In this document: piece by piece, positions 23,956 through 32,339 of the stretch
Numbering within the stretch: the stretch's first letter is position 1
Layout: every line of letters starts with the position of its first letter
Assembly: GCA_002394365.1 (NCBI GenBank)
Contig: DGTQ01000013.1
Location: 1-46,961, forward strand
Direction of reading: 5' to 3'
Origin: Prevotellaceae bacterium UBA4332
Lineage (GTDB): Bacteria > Bacteroidota > Bacteroidia > Bacteroidales > Bacteroidaceae
DNA: 46,961 nt
The notes under the pieces: generated by a model
What the model was told of the DNA's origin: nothing
The model's input: the letters and a program-made list of their open reading frames with translations, nothing else
The model's database searches: none
Position numbers and translations under genes: made by a program

Positions 23956-23963
23956 TACCTTTG
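23956..23963 (+). promoter_or_regulatory. -7 box of tRNA-Pro
   Basis: TACCTTTG, 17 bases before the first tRNA base. Confidence 0.6.
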
Positions 23964-23980
23964 CACCCGCAAATCGCAAC

Positions 23981-24053
23981 CGGGGTGTAGCGCAGTTGGT
24001 AGCGTTCCTGGTTTGGGACCAGGCTGTCGCAGGTTCGAGTCCTGTCACCCCGA
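23981..24053 (+). tRNA. tRNA-Pro(TGG)
   Basis: Acceptor CGGGGTG/CACCCCG, D-arm GCGC/GCGT, anticodon stem CCTGG/CCAGG with loop TTTGGGA (anticodon TGG), T-arm GCAGG/CCTGT with TTCGAGT loop, discriminator A. CCA is not encoded. It has its own promoter and terminator. No duplicated 3' fragment is seen elsewhere in the window, so there is no sign of integration at this gene. Confidence 0.95.
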
Positions 24054-24057
24054 CATC

Positions 24058-24093
24058 AAAAAGGAGCATCTCGCAAAGAGGCGCTCCTTTTTT
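24058..24093 (+). terminator. terminator of tRNA-Pro
   Basis: AAGGAGC, loop, GCTCCTT followed by T5-6, starting 5 bases after the tRNA. Confidence 0.8.
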
Positions 24094-24101
24094 AGTAAAC
24101 G

Positions 24102-24187
24102 ACCCCACCCCTTACCCTCCCAAGGGAGGGGGGTCAAGATGATTAACAAAAAAACACCCCGCCCCTTGGGGAGGATGGGAGGGGGTC
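24102..24187. repeat. GC-rich hairpin repeats upstream of leuB
   Basis: GACCCC..CTCCC AA GGGAG..GGGGTC forms one hairpin (24102-24136). A second G/C-rich segment with CCCCGCCCC, TTGGGGAGG and a closing GGGGGTC follows at 24156-24187. A 17-codon frame (MINKKTPRPLGRMGGGL) runs through the second and stops 8 bases before leuB. Such C/G palindromes often belong to interspersed repeat families. Confidence 0.5.
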
Positions 24188-24196
24188 TATAAAAGT

Positions 24197-25276
24197 ATGA
24201 AATTGAATATCGCAGTTCTGGCTGGTGACGGCATCGGACCAGAAATCATGGAACAAGGTGTGGCTGTCATGTCTGCCGTAGCAGAGAAGTTCGGCCACGA
24301 GGTAAGTTACAAAGAGGCTCTCTGTGGTGCTCACGCCATCGACGAGGTGGGCGACCCCTTCCCCGAGGAGACCTTCAAGGTGTGTGAGGAAGCAGACGCA
24401 GTACTCTTCGCTTCAGTAGGCGACCCTAAGTTCGACAACAACCCCTCAGCCAAGGTACGTCCAGAGCAGGGCTTGCTCGCCATGCGCAAGAAGCTCGGAC
24501 TCTTTGCCAACATCCGTCCTGTCACCACCTTCGACTGCCTCGTGCACAAGTCACCCCTCAAGGACGAAATCGTGAAGGGCGCAGACTTCATCTGCATCCG
24601 CGAGCTCACTGGCGGCATGTACTTCGGACAGAAGAAGGAGCCAGGCGTTAATGGCGAGGGCGTAGAAGATGCTTTCGACACCAACTACTACTCTCGTCCT
24701 GAGGTAGAGCGCATACTCAAGGTAGGCTACCAGTACGCACGTCAGCGTCGCAAGCACCTCACCGTGGTTGACAAGGCAAACGTACTCGCTTCTTCACGCC
24801 TGTGGAGAAAGATAGCACAGGAGCTTGCACCACAGTATCCAGACGTAGAGACCGACTACATGTATGTTGACAACGCAGCAATGCGCATGATACAGGAGCC
24901 TAAGTTCTTCGACGTAATGGTAACCGAGAACACCTTTGGCGACATCCTCACCGACGAAGGCTCATGCATCACTGGCTCTATGGGCTTGCTGCCATCAGCC
25001 TCTACAGGCACCTCTACCCCTGTCTTCGAGCCTATCCACGGCTCATGGCCTCAGGGCAAGGGTCTCAACATCGCCAACCCACTCGCCCAGATACTCTCCG
25101 TAGCTATGCTCTATGAGCATTTCGACCTCAAGGAAGAAGGCGCACTCATTCGCAAGGCAGTTGACGCATCGCTCGACCAGAACGTGCGCACACCAGAAAT
25201 CCAGGTAGAAGGCGGAGCCAAGTACGGCACGAAGGAAGTCGGCGCATGGATAGTTGACTACATCAAGAAAGCGTAA
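24197..25276 (+). CDS. leuB: 3-isopropylmalate dehydrogenase
   Basis: Oxidises and decarboxylates 3-isopropylmalate with NAD in leucine synthesis. The N-terminal fold signature is NIAVLAGDGIGPEIMEQG (3-20). The substrate segment FICIRELTGGMYFG is near 131-144, with the family Arg. The dehydrogenase signature has YVDNAAMRMI, then ENTFGDILTDEGSCITGSMG. At 359 residues it has the usual length. No other leu gene is in the window; the neighbours on both sides are accessory. No own promoter is seen, so it may be read from the tRNA promoter region or from within the GC-rich repeat. Confidence 0.95.
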   Translation: MKLNIAVLAGDGIGPEIMEQGVAVMSAVAEKFGHEVSYKEALCGAHAIDEVGDPFPEETFKVCEEADAVLFASVGDPKFDNNPSAKVRPEQGLLAMRKKLGLFANIRPVTTFDCLVHKSPLKDEIVKGADFICIRELTGGMYFGQKKEPGVNGEGVEDAFDTNYYSRPEVERILKVGYQYARQRRKHLTVVDKANVLASSRLWRKIAQELAPQYPDVETDYMYVDNAAMRMIQEPKFFDVMVTENTFGDILTDEGSCITGSMGLLPSASTGTSTPVFEPIHGSWPQGKGLNIANPLAQILSVAMLYEHFDLKEEGALIRKAVDASLDQNVRTPEIQVEGGAKYGTKEVGAWIVDYIKKA

Positions 25277-25310
25277 GTTCTAAGTACACACAAACATATA
25301 TACAACAGCC

Positions 25311-25348
25311 CATCGCCCCACCCTGTTTTACAGCAGAGCGGGGCGATG
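25311..25348. terminator. terminator between leuB and the restriction operon
   Basis: CATCGCCCC pairs perfectly with GGGGCGATG; a T-rich tract follows on the plus strand. It can stop leuB from the left and, less convincingly, the restriction operon from the right. Confidence 0.75.
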
Positions 25349-25356
25349 ATTGTTTA

Positions 25357-27678
25357 TTATGATTGCTTCCTATAAGGAATGAGCTCCTTGCCCGACTTAA
25401 AGATTGGAGTACCCTTCCATTTCTCATCCCAATTATCGTCGAGGGTACCTTCCCTACGTCTGATTTCCAGTTCCTCTATGTATGCAGAGTCTATTACCTT
25501 TTTGATGTCAACAGTCTCTATGTTTCGTGGCATCTTTTCTATATTATATACGAAATAATTGCCTGTTGGTTCCACATAGTTCATCCTCTGCATCTGCATT
25601 TCGTTACGCACATTGTAGCCATTCAAGCGATAAACTTCATATCTGTATGTCTCATCACCTATCTCATACAACAGTAAATACCTGGCAGTAGCAACAGTCG
25701 CATCCACGCCTCTTGCACCACTTCGCTCATAACCTCTCTTCTTTTTACGAATATTGTATTTCCTGTTATTCATAATCCACCCTATCTGGTTCTTATCTTT
25801 TCGCCATCCTCCTATGAGGAATACCTCGTTAGCCAAATCCTCCAGTTTTATGAACTCATCACGCCCTACTCCACTATCCAGTTCCTTCTCCAACTCATAT
25901 AGTTTGTTCAGTTCATCTGTTGGGTTAGTATCAAGAGTATAGCGCCTTATGATAAAGTCCTCGCTCAGTTCTGCCAGCAAGGCATTATTCTCATCATAGA
26001 ACTCTTCTTTATCATCCAGTCCCACATACATGAATTTCTCATCCGAATAAGGACGGAACACCTTACCTATACTACTACGGAAATGCCTGTTTATAGCCCT
26101 GTTCATTCCGTCAATGGTCTCTTCATCATCAGCTCCAGCACCATCTACTCTCGGCTTCAGTTGGAGGGAGAAGAACTTATATTCTTTTTTCAGATACTCC
26201 AGAATGTTTTCCCTGAACTTCCTCTTTGTCTTTTCCTTAAACTCTTCCTTTAGCCCATCATTACTCTGAGCATAAAGTGACAGAACATAAAGGAAGTTTA
26301 TGTCATAATGTTGAAGCAACAAGGTATCCCTGTCAAATAGTCTGTTATCGAAATGCCTTATCTTCTTTACCCCATCCCTTGACTTCAAATCATCCATCAT
26401 GTAGTCACGCTCGTCAGGATTCTCATCTATACGTGCAGAGATAAAGAAGTTTGGCGTGATGCTATACCCCTCCGTATCCTCATCCCTGTATATGAGGTAA
26501 GTCTTTCCGAGATTCTTACGCCTGCCATTTGCATCCCTCTCATCTTCAAGAAACAAGGACAGGTTATGCTGTATCACATTTCTAGCATACGTATATTGCT
26601 TATATTCCGAATACTCTTGTGGGTCTGAACCAATAGCATAATACTTTGAGTCACCTATGTAGAATATCTTATCCTTGTTTATCAGCCCCTGATAACTATA
26701 TATATGGTCAACTCTCTTTCCATCCTCCTGAGCCTTCAGGTCGTCAACATCCCAACCCTTATCAGAAAGTAGTTCATCAACCATAGCCTCAAACACAATA
26801 TGGTAATTATCAACTATCAGGTAGTCACTATATTGCTTACTGCTATGAATGCTTGTTACCTTCTCAAAGAAACTATTACACAAGTTCCACAACTGAAGGT
26901 CTTTATCTGAGAAATACTTATAGCGTATCTGCTTCATTCGCACCTCGCCATAATACTCCATCCAGTTCCCAAACTCCTGCTCGCTCAGCAGCTCATAGTT
27001 ATAGTCCACCTTCACGTCGAAGCCAAACTTCCTTTTCATATAATCGAGGATGGAATAGAACACTATGAGCAGTTCCTCATCAAAGTTTATCTGTCTCTTC
27101 TTGTTTACAGGGTTAAGGTATATCGGACTTCCGTTCTGTATGATAGCCGTTTCCTTGCTTATCGTCCTGGTCCAATTCACCTTGTTCATGCCACTATGCA
27201 TGTTCTTTACTATAAAGGTGAAGTAGTCAGGGTTCTCCTCCTGAAACTTCTGCAAAGACAGCATGATGTCCAGATACGTGTTTGACACCTTGTCGCCCTG
27301 CATAGCAACAGCGCTGATGTCCCTCATTTTCACTATGCCCGAACTAGGGTTCAGCCTCACAAACTCCTTCAGCCCCCTGTATAGCCATACTGTGAAACTA
27401 TACAGAAACCTATAGTCAGCCTCACCGCTCTCCTTATCTTCAAGCATCATCTTTATATCCACCACCTCGTTAGGGTTATATCTGCCAAATAGCTTTCCAT
27501 TCTTGTAGAGCACCACCTTAGGCAGGAAGAAAACACAATCGCCAAGTTGTGCGCTATAGTAATAGCCCACAAAGCCCTCGCTTTTTGTGCCGTCACTCCA
27601 TGTCATGTCGCCCATCAGACTACCAAGCGACTTTACAGCCTCTGGCTTATAGTGATAACCCTCTATCAGTAGCTTCAT
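25357..27678 (-). CDS. LlaJI-type restriction endonuclease subunit R2 (McrC-like, PD-(D/E)XK)
   Basis: Cleavage subunit of the restriction system, 773 residues. The nuclease core is in the middle: FEAMVDELL (Glu297), KRVDHIYSYQ (Asp324) and FYIGDSKYYA (Asp343-Ser-Lys345), in the order of a PD-(D/E)XK site. The N-terminal 200 residues resemble the target- or partner-binding part of McrC/LlaJI R2 proteins. The C-terminus is basic and helical. Its ATG overlaps the R1 stop by 4 bases (ATGA), so the two are translationally coupled, as expected for subunits of one complex. No truncation is seen. The family is recognised from gene order and motifs; the recognition sequence is unknown. Confidence 0.85.
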   Translation of the reverse strand: MKLLIEGYHYKPEAVKSLGSLMGDMTWSDGTKSEGFVGYYYSAQLGDCVFFLPKVVLYKNGKLFGRYNPNEVVDIKMMLEDKESGEADYRFLYSFTVWLYRGLKEFVRLNPSSGIVKMRDISAVAMQGDKVSNTYLDIMLSLQKFQEENPDYFTFIVKNMHSGMNKVNWTRTISKETAIIQNGSPIYLNPVNKKRQINFDEELLIVFYSILDYMKRKFGFDVKVDYNYELLSEQEFGNWMEYYGEVRMKQIRYKYFSDKDLQLWNLCNSFFEKVTSIHSSKQYSDYLIVDNYHIVFEAMVDELLSDKGWDVDDLKAQEDGKRVDHIYSYQGLINKDKIFYIGDSKYYAIGSDPQEYSEYKQYTYARNVIQHNLSLFLEDERDANGRRKNLGKTYLIYRDEDTEGYSITPNFFISARIDENPDERDYMMDDLKSRDGVKKIRHFDNRLFDRDTLLLQHYDINFLYVLSLYAQSNDGLKEEFKEKTKRKFRENILEYLKKEYKFFSLQLKPRVDGAGADDEETIDGMNRAINRHFRSSIGKVFRPYSDEKFMYVGLDDKEEFYDENNALLAELSEDFIIRRYTLDTNPTDELNKLYELEKELDSGVGRDEFIKLEDLANEVFLIGGWRKDKNQIGWIMNNRKYNIRKKKRGYERSGARGVDATVATARYLLLYEIGDETYRYEVYRLNGYNVRNEMQMQRMNYVEPTGNYFVYNIEKMPRNIETVDIKKVIDSAYIEELEIRRREGTLDDNWDEKWKGTPIFKSGKELIPYRKQS

Positions 27679-29375
27679 ACTTCCGTCTGCGTATCGTTCT
27701 GTTGGTCTTGCAGGTTCTCTTCTTCAGTCTGCGGCTTATCCTTAGGAGCCTTTGCCATTACGTTCTTTACGAATGTTTTGATAGTATCATCATTCACCTC
27801 ACCATCATCATTGTAGAAATCCTTAAACGTAATCTTTTTTGCCTGATTGTTATCAGCTTCCTTATCAAAAATGTCAGACTTGAAGCCATAAACCTTGAAC
27901 ACATCATTCCACAGGTAGAACACCACCTTATTTACGAAGGTATTTTTTGAGATAATCCTGGAACCCTTCTTAGCAGGCTTACAGAAGTAGTAGCCCAACT
28001 TCTTATCCTCGCTATGAGTAGTTCCGTCTATCACCTCGTTAATGCCCTGTATAAACTTCCACCAAGAGTTCTCCCCCTGTCCTTCTATCTCCCATTTTCC
28101 TTCCCCCTCAGCTATAGGACTATAAACCCATTCCCACCTACGCTTGAAGGCTGAGTCTATAGGAAAGAGGCTCTGGTCACTTGTGTTCATCGTTGCCCAT
28201 ATATAGAGATTGTTAGGCAACTGAAGTTTTATTTCCTCGCCCTTGTATATATATTCAGGAGTATCCTCTTTATGGGCATTTCCTAACTTCTCACGAATAT
28301 GGTCAGCCAAATCTTTATCAGCATCCACCTTGTATTGAGAATAGCCATCCTCATCTCTGTCGAGCAATTGGAAGAGGTCGCCAAATATCTGAGCGCAGTT
28401 GCCTCTGTTTATCTCCTCTATTATAAGGAATACAGGTTCTTCCACCTGCCAAGCCTTGATGTAGGCATTGGTAAATGCCTGAGGAGTAAACGAGTATATT
28501 ATCTCTCCCTTCGTTTCTGGCTCATGATTTTCGCCATCTCTGGTCATTCCCACATTCTCTATGTATCCATACTCCCTGTCACCCTTCGTTTTATCCATTG
28601 TTGGCTTATAACAACCCACGAAGGTTGAGTAGTCGCTGTCAGGATGGAATGTGGTGCGGAAATAAATCCTATTCTTATCCTCCACATCCGTCTTTATCTT
28701 GTAACTCTTGCCCGTGCCAGGCGCACCATAGAAGATTTGCTGAAGGGGTTCGTCGAGAGTGCTCTTTACAACATCGCTGAACAAATCAAAATATTCCCTT
28801 TTATTCATATTATATTTTGTTTTTATTATTCTTTTATAGTCGGGGAGTAAAAAAACTGAAAACTTTTCTTTATCTTTATCAATAGTTTCCACACGAAGAA
28901 CTTCTGAATAATTATTGAGAGCATTTGCTATTATTTCATTTACAACAAATGGTTCATCGGTATTAATAATTCTTCTAATAATTGTTTTGATATCATGTTC
29001 GTTAGGGTTTATCTCGAGTTGATTAACAATAGACTCTACAAGTTTTTTATCACTCTGCGTCTTAAAACGAGTATATGGATTGATAACAATTAGATTACGC
29101 ATCCAATGATGTAAATATGCATCTGCTTCTTCTATCGTTATATCGTGGTCAAATCTTGGATAATAATGGGTGTCATCAACATAATACAGTCCCCATTGTT
29201 CTGGAGCCTGATGTTCATTTTGGAACCATTTTTTCCCCATGTATTCCTGAAAAGCTTCCTTTGTCATTTTGTGTTTTGGCAGGCGCTCAACATAGCGACA
29301 AACCATTTCTGGATTGACATTTGAAACACGACAAATTATGTTTGAGCCTTTCTTCTCTGATTTATGTCCACTCAT
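27675..29375 (-). CDS. LlaJI-type restriction subunit R1 (McrB-like AAA+ NTPase)
   Basis: Motor subunit, 566 residues. The AAA+ module is C-terminal: Walker A GAPGTGKS (217-224), Walker B FLIIEEINRG (316-325), sensor/arginine-finger segment MNTSDQSLFPIDSAFKRRW (396-414), which is the McrB signature. The MNTSD segment is close to the MNTADRS of McrB. The N-terminal 200 residues are unlike the AAA core and probably read DNA. The AAA domain shows no missing catalytic residue. It overlaps the second methyltransferase gene upstream and R2 downstream by 4 bases each. It should hydrolyse GTP or ATP and activate R2. Confidence 0.88.
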   Translation of the reverse strand: MSGHKSEKKGSNIICRVSNVNPEMVCRYVERLPKHKMTKEAFQEYMGKKWFQNEHQAPEQWGLYYVDDTHYYPRFDHDITIEEADAYLHHWMRNLIVINPYTRFKTQSDKKLVESIVNQLEINPNEHDIKTIIRRIINTDEPFVVNEIIANALNNYSEVLRVETIDKDKEKFSVFLLPDYKRIIKTKYNMNKREYFDLFSDVVKSTLDEPLQQIFYGAPGTGKSYKIKTDVEDKNRIYFRTTFHPDSDYSTFVGCYKPTMDKTKGDREYGYIENVGMTRDGENHEPETKGEIIYSFTPQAFTNAYIKAWQVEEPVFLIIEEINRGNCAQIFGDLFQLLDRDEDGYSQYKVDADKDLADHIREKLGNAHKEDTPEYIYKGEEIKLQLPNNLYIWATMNTSDQSLFPIDSAFKRRWEWVYSPIAEGEGKWEIEGQGENSWWKFIQGINEVIDGTTHSEDKKLGYYFCKPAKKGSRIISKNTFVNKVVFYLWNDVFKVYGFKSDIFDKEADNNQAKKITFKDFYNDDGEVNDDTIKTFVKNVMAKAPKDKPQTEEENLQDQQNDTQTEV

Positions 29376-30625
29376 ACTTGTAAACTCCTCGTATTTATTA
29401 TCTCTTTTACTATAGCCATCAATACATCCACAACAATAGAGTTTCCTGCTTGTCTAAGTGTCTGCATAGATGAAACTGTAATCTTAAAGTCATCAGGAAA
29501 TCCCATTAATCTCAAGGCTTCTCTATCAGTAAGTTGTCTCAGTACCAATGGCTTCTTCTTGACAGTAATATAATTATCTACTCCTGCACGATGATGCTGT
29601 GTCATCATCTTCATTAGTGTACGAGCTATCGGCAAATCAGTTTCAGTAGAAGTTTTATAGTTTGATGTACCACCTGCTAATACATATTTCTGAACAGCAG
29701 GTGTTAAAGTGAATTTCTTGTCAGGCTTTCCTGATACCTTTTCAACTATCAAGTTCCCATTTGCTTTATTATAATTGAAGTGACCAAAAGCACAATTGTC
29801 TTCCAAGAAATCCTGCATCTTATATTTTAGTGGGACAGGCTCTGGATATACAAACTCGTTACTTTCGATATCCTCTCTAATACCAATTACAAAAATTCTT
29901 CTTCTGCTCTGGGGTATTCCGTAATCCGATGCATTAAGTATCTGAGGTTCTGTTATACGATAATTCAAATCATCTCTGAAAACACTTTTCATTACCTCCC
30001 ATGTATGACCATTATCATGCGTCGTAAGACCTCTCACATTTTCGTAAATAAAAACACGAGGCTGAGTTTCTTGAATAATTCTTGCGAATTCATAAAATAA
30101 AGTACCTCTTGTATCGCTCAAGCCATATTGTGCTCCTACTGCAGAGAATGCTTGACAGGGACTACCACCTACCAATAAATCTATGCCGTCATTAGCATAA
30201 TCTCTTGCATCAAGAAAACGGATATCGAGGTGAAAATCATCTATATTTATTAAATGCCCATAGTTAGCAAGATAGGCTGTTTTTACAAAATTTGTTTGAC
30301 GGCTTCTTTTCTTATATAGTTCGTCAACATAATTCTTCTTGTCTATTTTGCTTGGCATCGACTGGATTTTATTTCTGATATCTTCAGCTATTTGATTCTC
30401 TTTTTTACCAAGTTCTTCTATACGTACAATATCATCTTCTATTTTTAACTGCTTTTTACTTCTCAGTTTCTTTAGTTTTATATATTCCTCCAGTTCTTGT
30501 CCCTCAAGCAAATTTAGCTCAACATCACCATTGTCACAGGCAAAAACTATCTCATAGTTAATGCCTAAACGATGGAGAGCTTGTTCTATCGCTCCAATGC
30601 CTGAGAATACTGTTGCTAATTTCAT
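29372..30625 (-). CDS. C5-cytosine DNA methyltransferase, second of pair (M2)
   Basis: Transfers methyl from SAM to cytosine C5, protecting one strand of the recognition site. Motif I is VFSGIGAIEQAL (6-17), motif IV is GGSPCQAFS with catalytic Cys157, motif VI is YENVRG (194-199), motif VIII is QSRRRIFVIGI, and motifs IX-X end in LMGFPDDF and GNSIVVDV. A charged coiled-coil-like insert of about 60 residues lies between motifs I and IV (about 40-115), shared with M1. At 417 residues it is intact. M1 and M2 are diverged paralogues. LlaJI-type systems use one enzyme for each strand of an asymmetric site. It overlaps M1 by ATGA. Confidence 0.93.
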   Translation of the reverse strand: MKLATVFSGIGAIEQALHRLGINYEIVFACDNGDVELNLLEGQELEEYIKLKKLRSKKQLKIEDDIVRIEELGKKENQIAEDIRNKIQSMPSKIDKKNYVDELYKKRSRQTNFVKTAYLANYGHLINIDDFHLDIRFLDARDYANDGIDLLVGGSPCQAFSAVGAQYGLSDTRGTLFYEFARIIQETQPRVFIYENVRGLTTHDNGHTWEVMKSVFRDDLNYRITEPQILNASDYGIPQSRRRIFVIGIREDIESNEFVYPEPVPLKYKMQDFLEDNCAFGHFNYNKANGNLIVEKVSGKPDKKFTLTPAVQKYVLAGGTSNYKTSTETDLPIARTLMKMMTQHHRAGVDNYITVKKKPLVLRQLTDREALRLMGFPDDFKITVSSMQTLRQAGNSIVVDVLMAIVKEIINTRSLQV

Positions 30626-31869
30626 TCGTCAAATACTCCTGTCTTTATTAATTCATTCACTAGTGCTATCAGCACATTTACTACGATAGAATTTCCACTT
30701 TGACGCCACATAATGTTATCATTATGTAACATTACGAAGCTATCAGGAAATCCCATAAGACGCAAACACTCTCTTGGTGTGTATTGTCTGATAACTCCTT
30801 TTTGACCATTCCATTCTCCTACATATGCACGTTGTAGTATTTCAGGAGTATGTTTGGAGCTTAGGGGTTCAAATATAAAATCACCATTCCAATTAAACTG
30901 TTGGTTGGCTTTTTGGCATTTTTGTATATCTCTTCCTACCTGTGCTCTTGTTGGATGTGAGGTTACAAACTCAAATCCCTTTTGTCCAAGATAATATTTA
31001 GCAGGTACATTCTCGTCAAGAAAATCTTTGTTCGTCTTTTCTAGTTTTATAGGAACTGGGAATTGAAAGTCCTGCTTGAGTTTTATGTCATTCCTGATAC
31101 CAACAAGAAAAATACGTTCTCTTTGCTGAGGTATTCCATATTCCAAAGCATTAAGTACGGCTTTTTCCTGCCCATTTTCGTCCTTGCGTATGTAGATGTT
31201 GTAATTAAGTTCCTTAAATGTGTTCTTAATTATAGCCCAGGTGTTTCCATCATCATGTACTAGCATTCCTCTGACATTCTCAAATATGAAAGCCTTGGGG
31301 CGAACCTCCGAGATAATACGAGCGTAGTCGTGAAACAACGTACCTCTAGTATCCGCAAAACCTCCTCTCTTACCATTACTAGAAAACGACTGACAGGGAC
31401 TACCACCCACCATCAGGTCTACTTTGCTTGCGTAGTCACGACCATCAAGGAAATGGACATCAAGGTGAAAATCGTCCTCATTAATAGCATAGTTCGCTAG
31501 ATAGGTTTGCTTTACGAGATTAACACCCTTACTATGTTTCTCGTAGAGGTCATCAACAAATTTGCGTTTTGCTGCTATTGATGGGAGTAAACTTATTTCA
31601 TGAGCATATTTCTCAATTATTTTGCGTTCCTTTTTGGTAAGTTCAGCCAGTTTTTTTGTTTCCTCTAGTGTTATTCGATATCTTGCAATTTTTCTTAGTT
31701 TATCGTATTCCGCTTGTTGACTTGGAGATAATAACTTCAAATCCAATTCTCCATTGTCACATGCGAAGACATTCGTGTGTTCTACTTTCATAAGGTTAAG
31801 TGCTTGTTCTATGGCACCAATACCACTAAATAAAGTTCCAAGTCTTATTGATATTTTCTTCTTTGACAT
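30622..31869 (-). CDS. C5-cytosine DNA methyltransferase, first of pair (M1)
   Basis: First gene of the restriction-modification operon, 415 residues. Motif I is TLFSGIGAIEQAL (12-24), motif IV is GGSPCQSFS with catalytic Cys159, motif VI is FENVRG (196-201), motif VIII is QQRERIFLVGI, motifs IX-X are LMGFPDSF and GNSIVVNV. It has the same Lys/Glu-rich insert between motifs I and IV as M2. Its ATG follows directly on the T-tract of a strong terminator (31870-31900), so no room remains for a normal leader. Being first, it would be made before the nuclease, which is protective when the operon enters a new cell. Confidence 0.93.
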   Translation of the reverse strand: MSKKKISIRLGTLFSGIGAIEQALNLMKVEHTNVFACDNGELDLKLLSPSQQAEYDKLRKIARYRITLEETKKLAELTKKERKIIEKYAHEISLLPSIAAKRKFVDDLYEKHSKGVNLVKQTYLANYAINEDDFHLDVHFLDGRDYASKVDLMVGGSPCQSFSSNGKRGGFADTRGTLFHDYARIISEVRPKAFIFENVRGMLVHDDGNTWAIIKNTFKELNYNIYIRKDENGQEKAVLNALEYGIPQQRERIFLVGIRNDIKLKQDFQFPVPIKLEKTNKDFLDENVPAKYYLGQKGFEFVTSHPTRAQVGRDIQKCQKANQQFNWNGDFIFEPLSSKHTPEILQRAYVGEWNGQKGVIRQYTPRECLRLMGFPDSFVMLHNDNIMWRQSGNSIVVNVLIALVNELIKTGVFDE

Positions 31870-31900
31870 AAAAAAGCCCTTTTCGTTTTTTGAAAAGGGC
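31870..31900 (-). terminator. intrinsic terminator abutting the M1 start codon
   Basis: Minus strand: GCCCTTTTC, loop AAAAAAC, GAAAAGGGC, then TTTTTT and immediately ATG of M1. Perfect nine-base stem and six T. It is both a good terminator and a block on the M1 ribosome site. Its 5' arm overlaps the antiterminator-like helix at 31897-31966 by four bases. Confidence 0.85.
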
Positions 31901-31966
31901 GTGGAAGCTTGAAGCTACACCAAGGCTTAGCACAGCCCAAAGCAGACAATCATTCTGTCCACGCCC
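31897..31966 (-). promoter_or_regulatory. antiterminator-like helix in the restriction-operon leader
   Basis: Minus strand GGGCGTGGA (31966-31958) pairs with TCCACGCCC (31905-31897). The last four bases, GCCC, are also the first bases of the terminator stem, so both helices cannot form at once. Inside are small hairpins CAGA/TCTG and GGCT/AGCC. A further helix, AACATCCT/AGGATGTT, spans 31980-32054. What would flip the switch is unknown. Confidence 0.5.
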
Positions 31967-32103
31967 CTATTGGTGCATGAACATCCTGTGTCTTGCCTGA
32001 CTGCCTTGTCTATAGAAGTGCTAATTCTGGTGTAACAGCCGAGTCAAGGATGTTTTTCTTGTTAATTATTTTGTTGTTTAAGTTGTTTTCATGGACAAGA
32101 ATG

Positions 32104-32336
32104 GGCATAAAAAGAGCGTACCCTCTTCCCCTTGCATATTAACACTCTAGCCGTCGCCAAACAAGCCTGCTACGATATACAAGGAAAGGGTACGCCTACA
32201 AAAGGCGTATCCCAATCCCGCGAGGTCGTAGCTTCATTTAGTTGGCGACTATTTGAGTGTTAACCTCATCAGAATCTTCGATACGAATTCTTAACCCACG
32301 ATGTCCTGCGAAAATGCCCTTTTAAGGCACTCGCAG
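32104..32336 (-). ncRNA. large structured RNA upstream of the restriction operon
   Basis: Minus-strand RNA of about 230 nt starting at a consensus promoter. A 5' hairpin (CTGCG/CGCAG, 32306-32336) is followed by a long rod of perfect helices: 32255-32263 with 32139-32147 (TTAACACTC/GAGTGTTAA), 32242-32249 with 32153-32160 (GTCGCCAA/TTGGCGAC), 32226-32232 with 32169-32175 (GCTACGA/TCGTAGC), and a capped hairpin 32188-32213 (GGG.TACGCC/GGCGTACCC). The strand 32188-32195 can instead pair with 32116-32123, part of a weak AAGAG/CTCTT terminator at the 3' end. I find no tmRNA, RNase P, SRP or group II hallmarks. The family is unknown. Confidence 0.6.
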
Positions 32337-32339
32337 ATG

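Noticed and set aside
23981..24053. tRNA-Pro as an integration site for the restriction island
   Set aside because: No duplicated tRNA 3' end and no integrase are found in the window.
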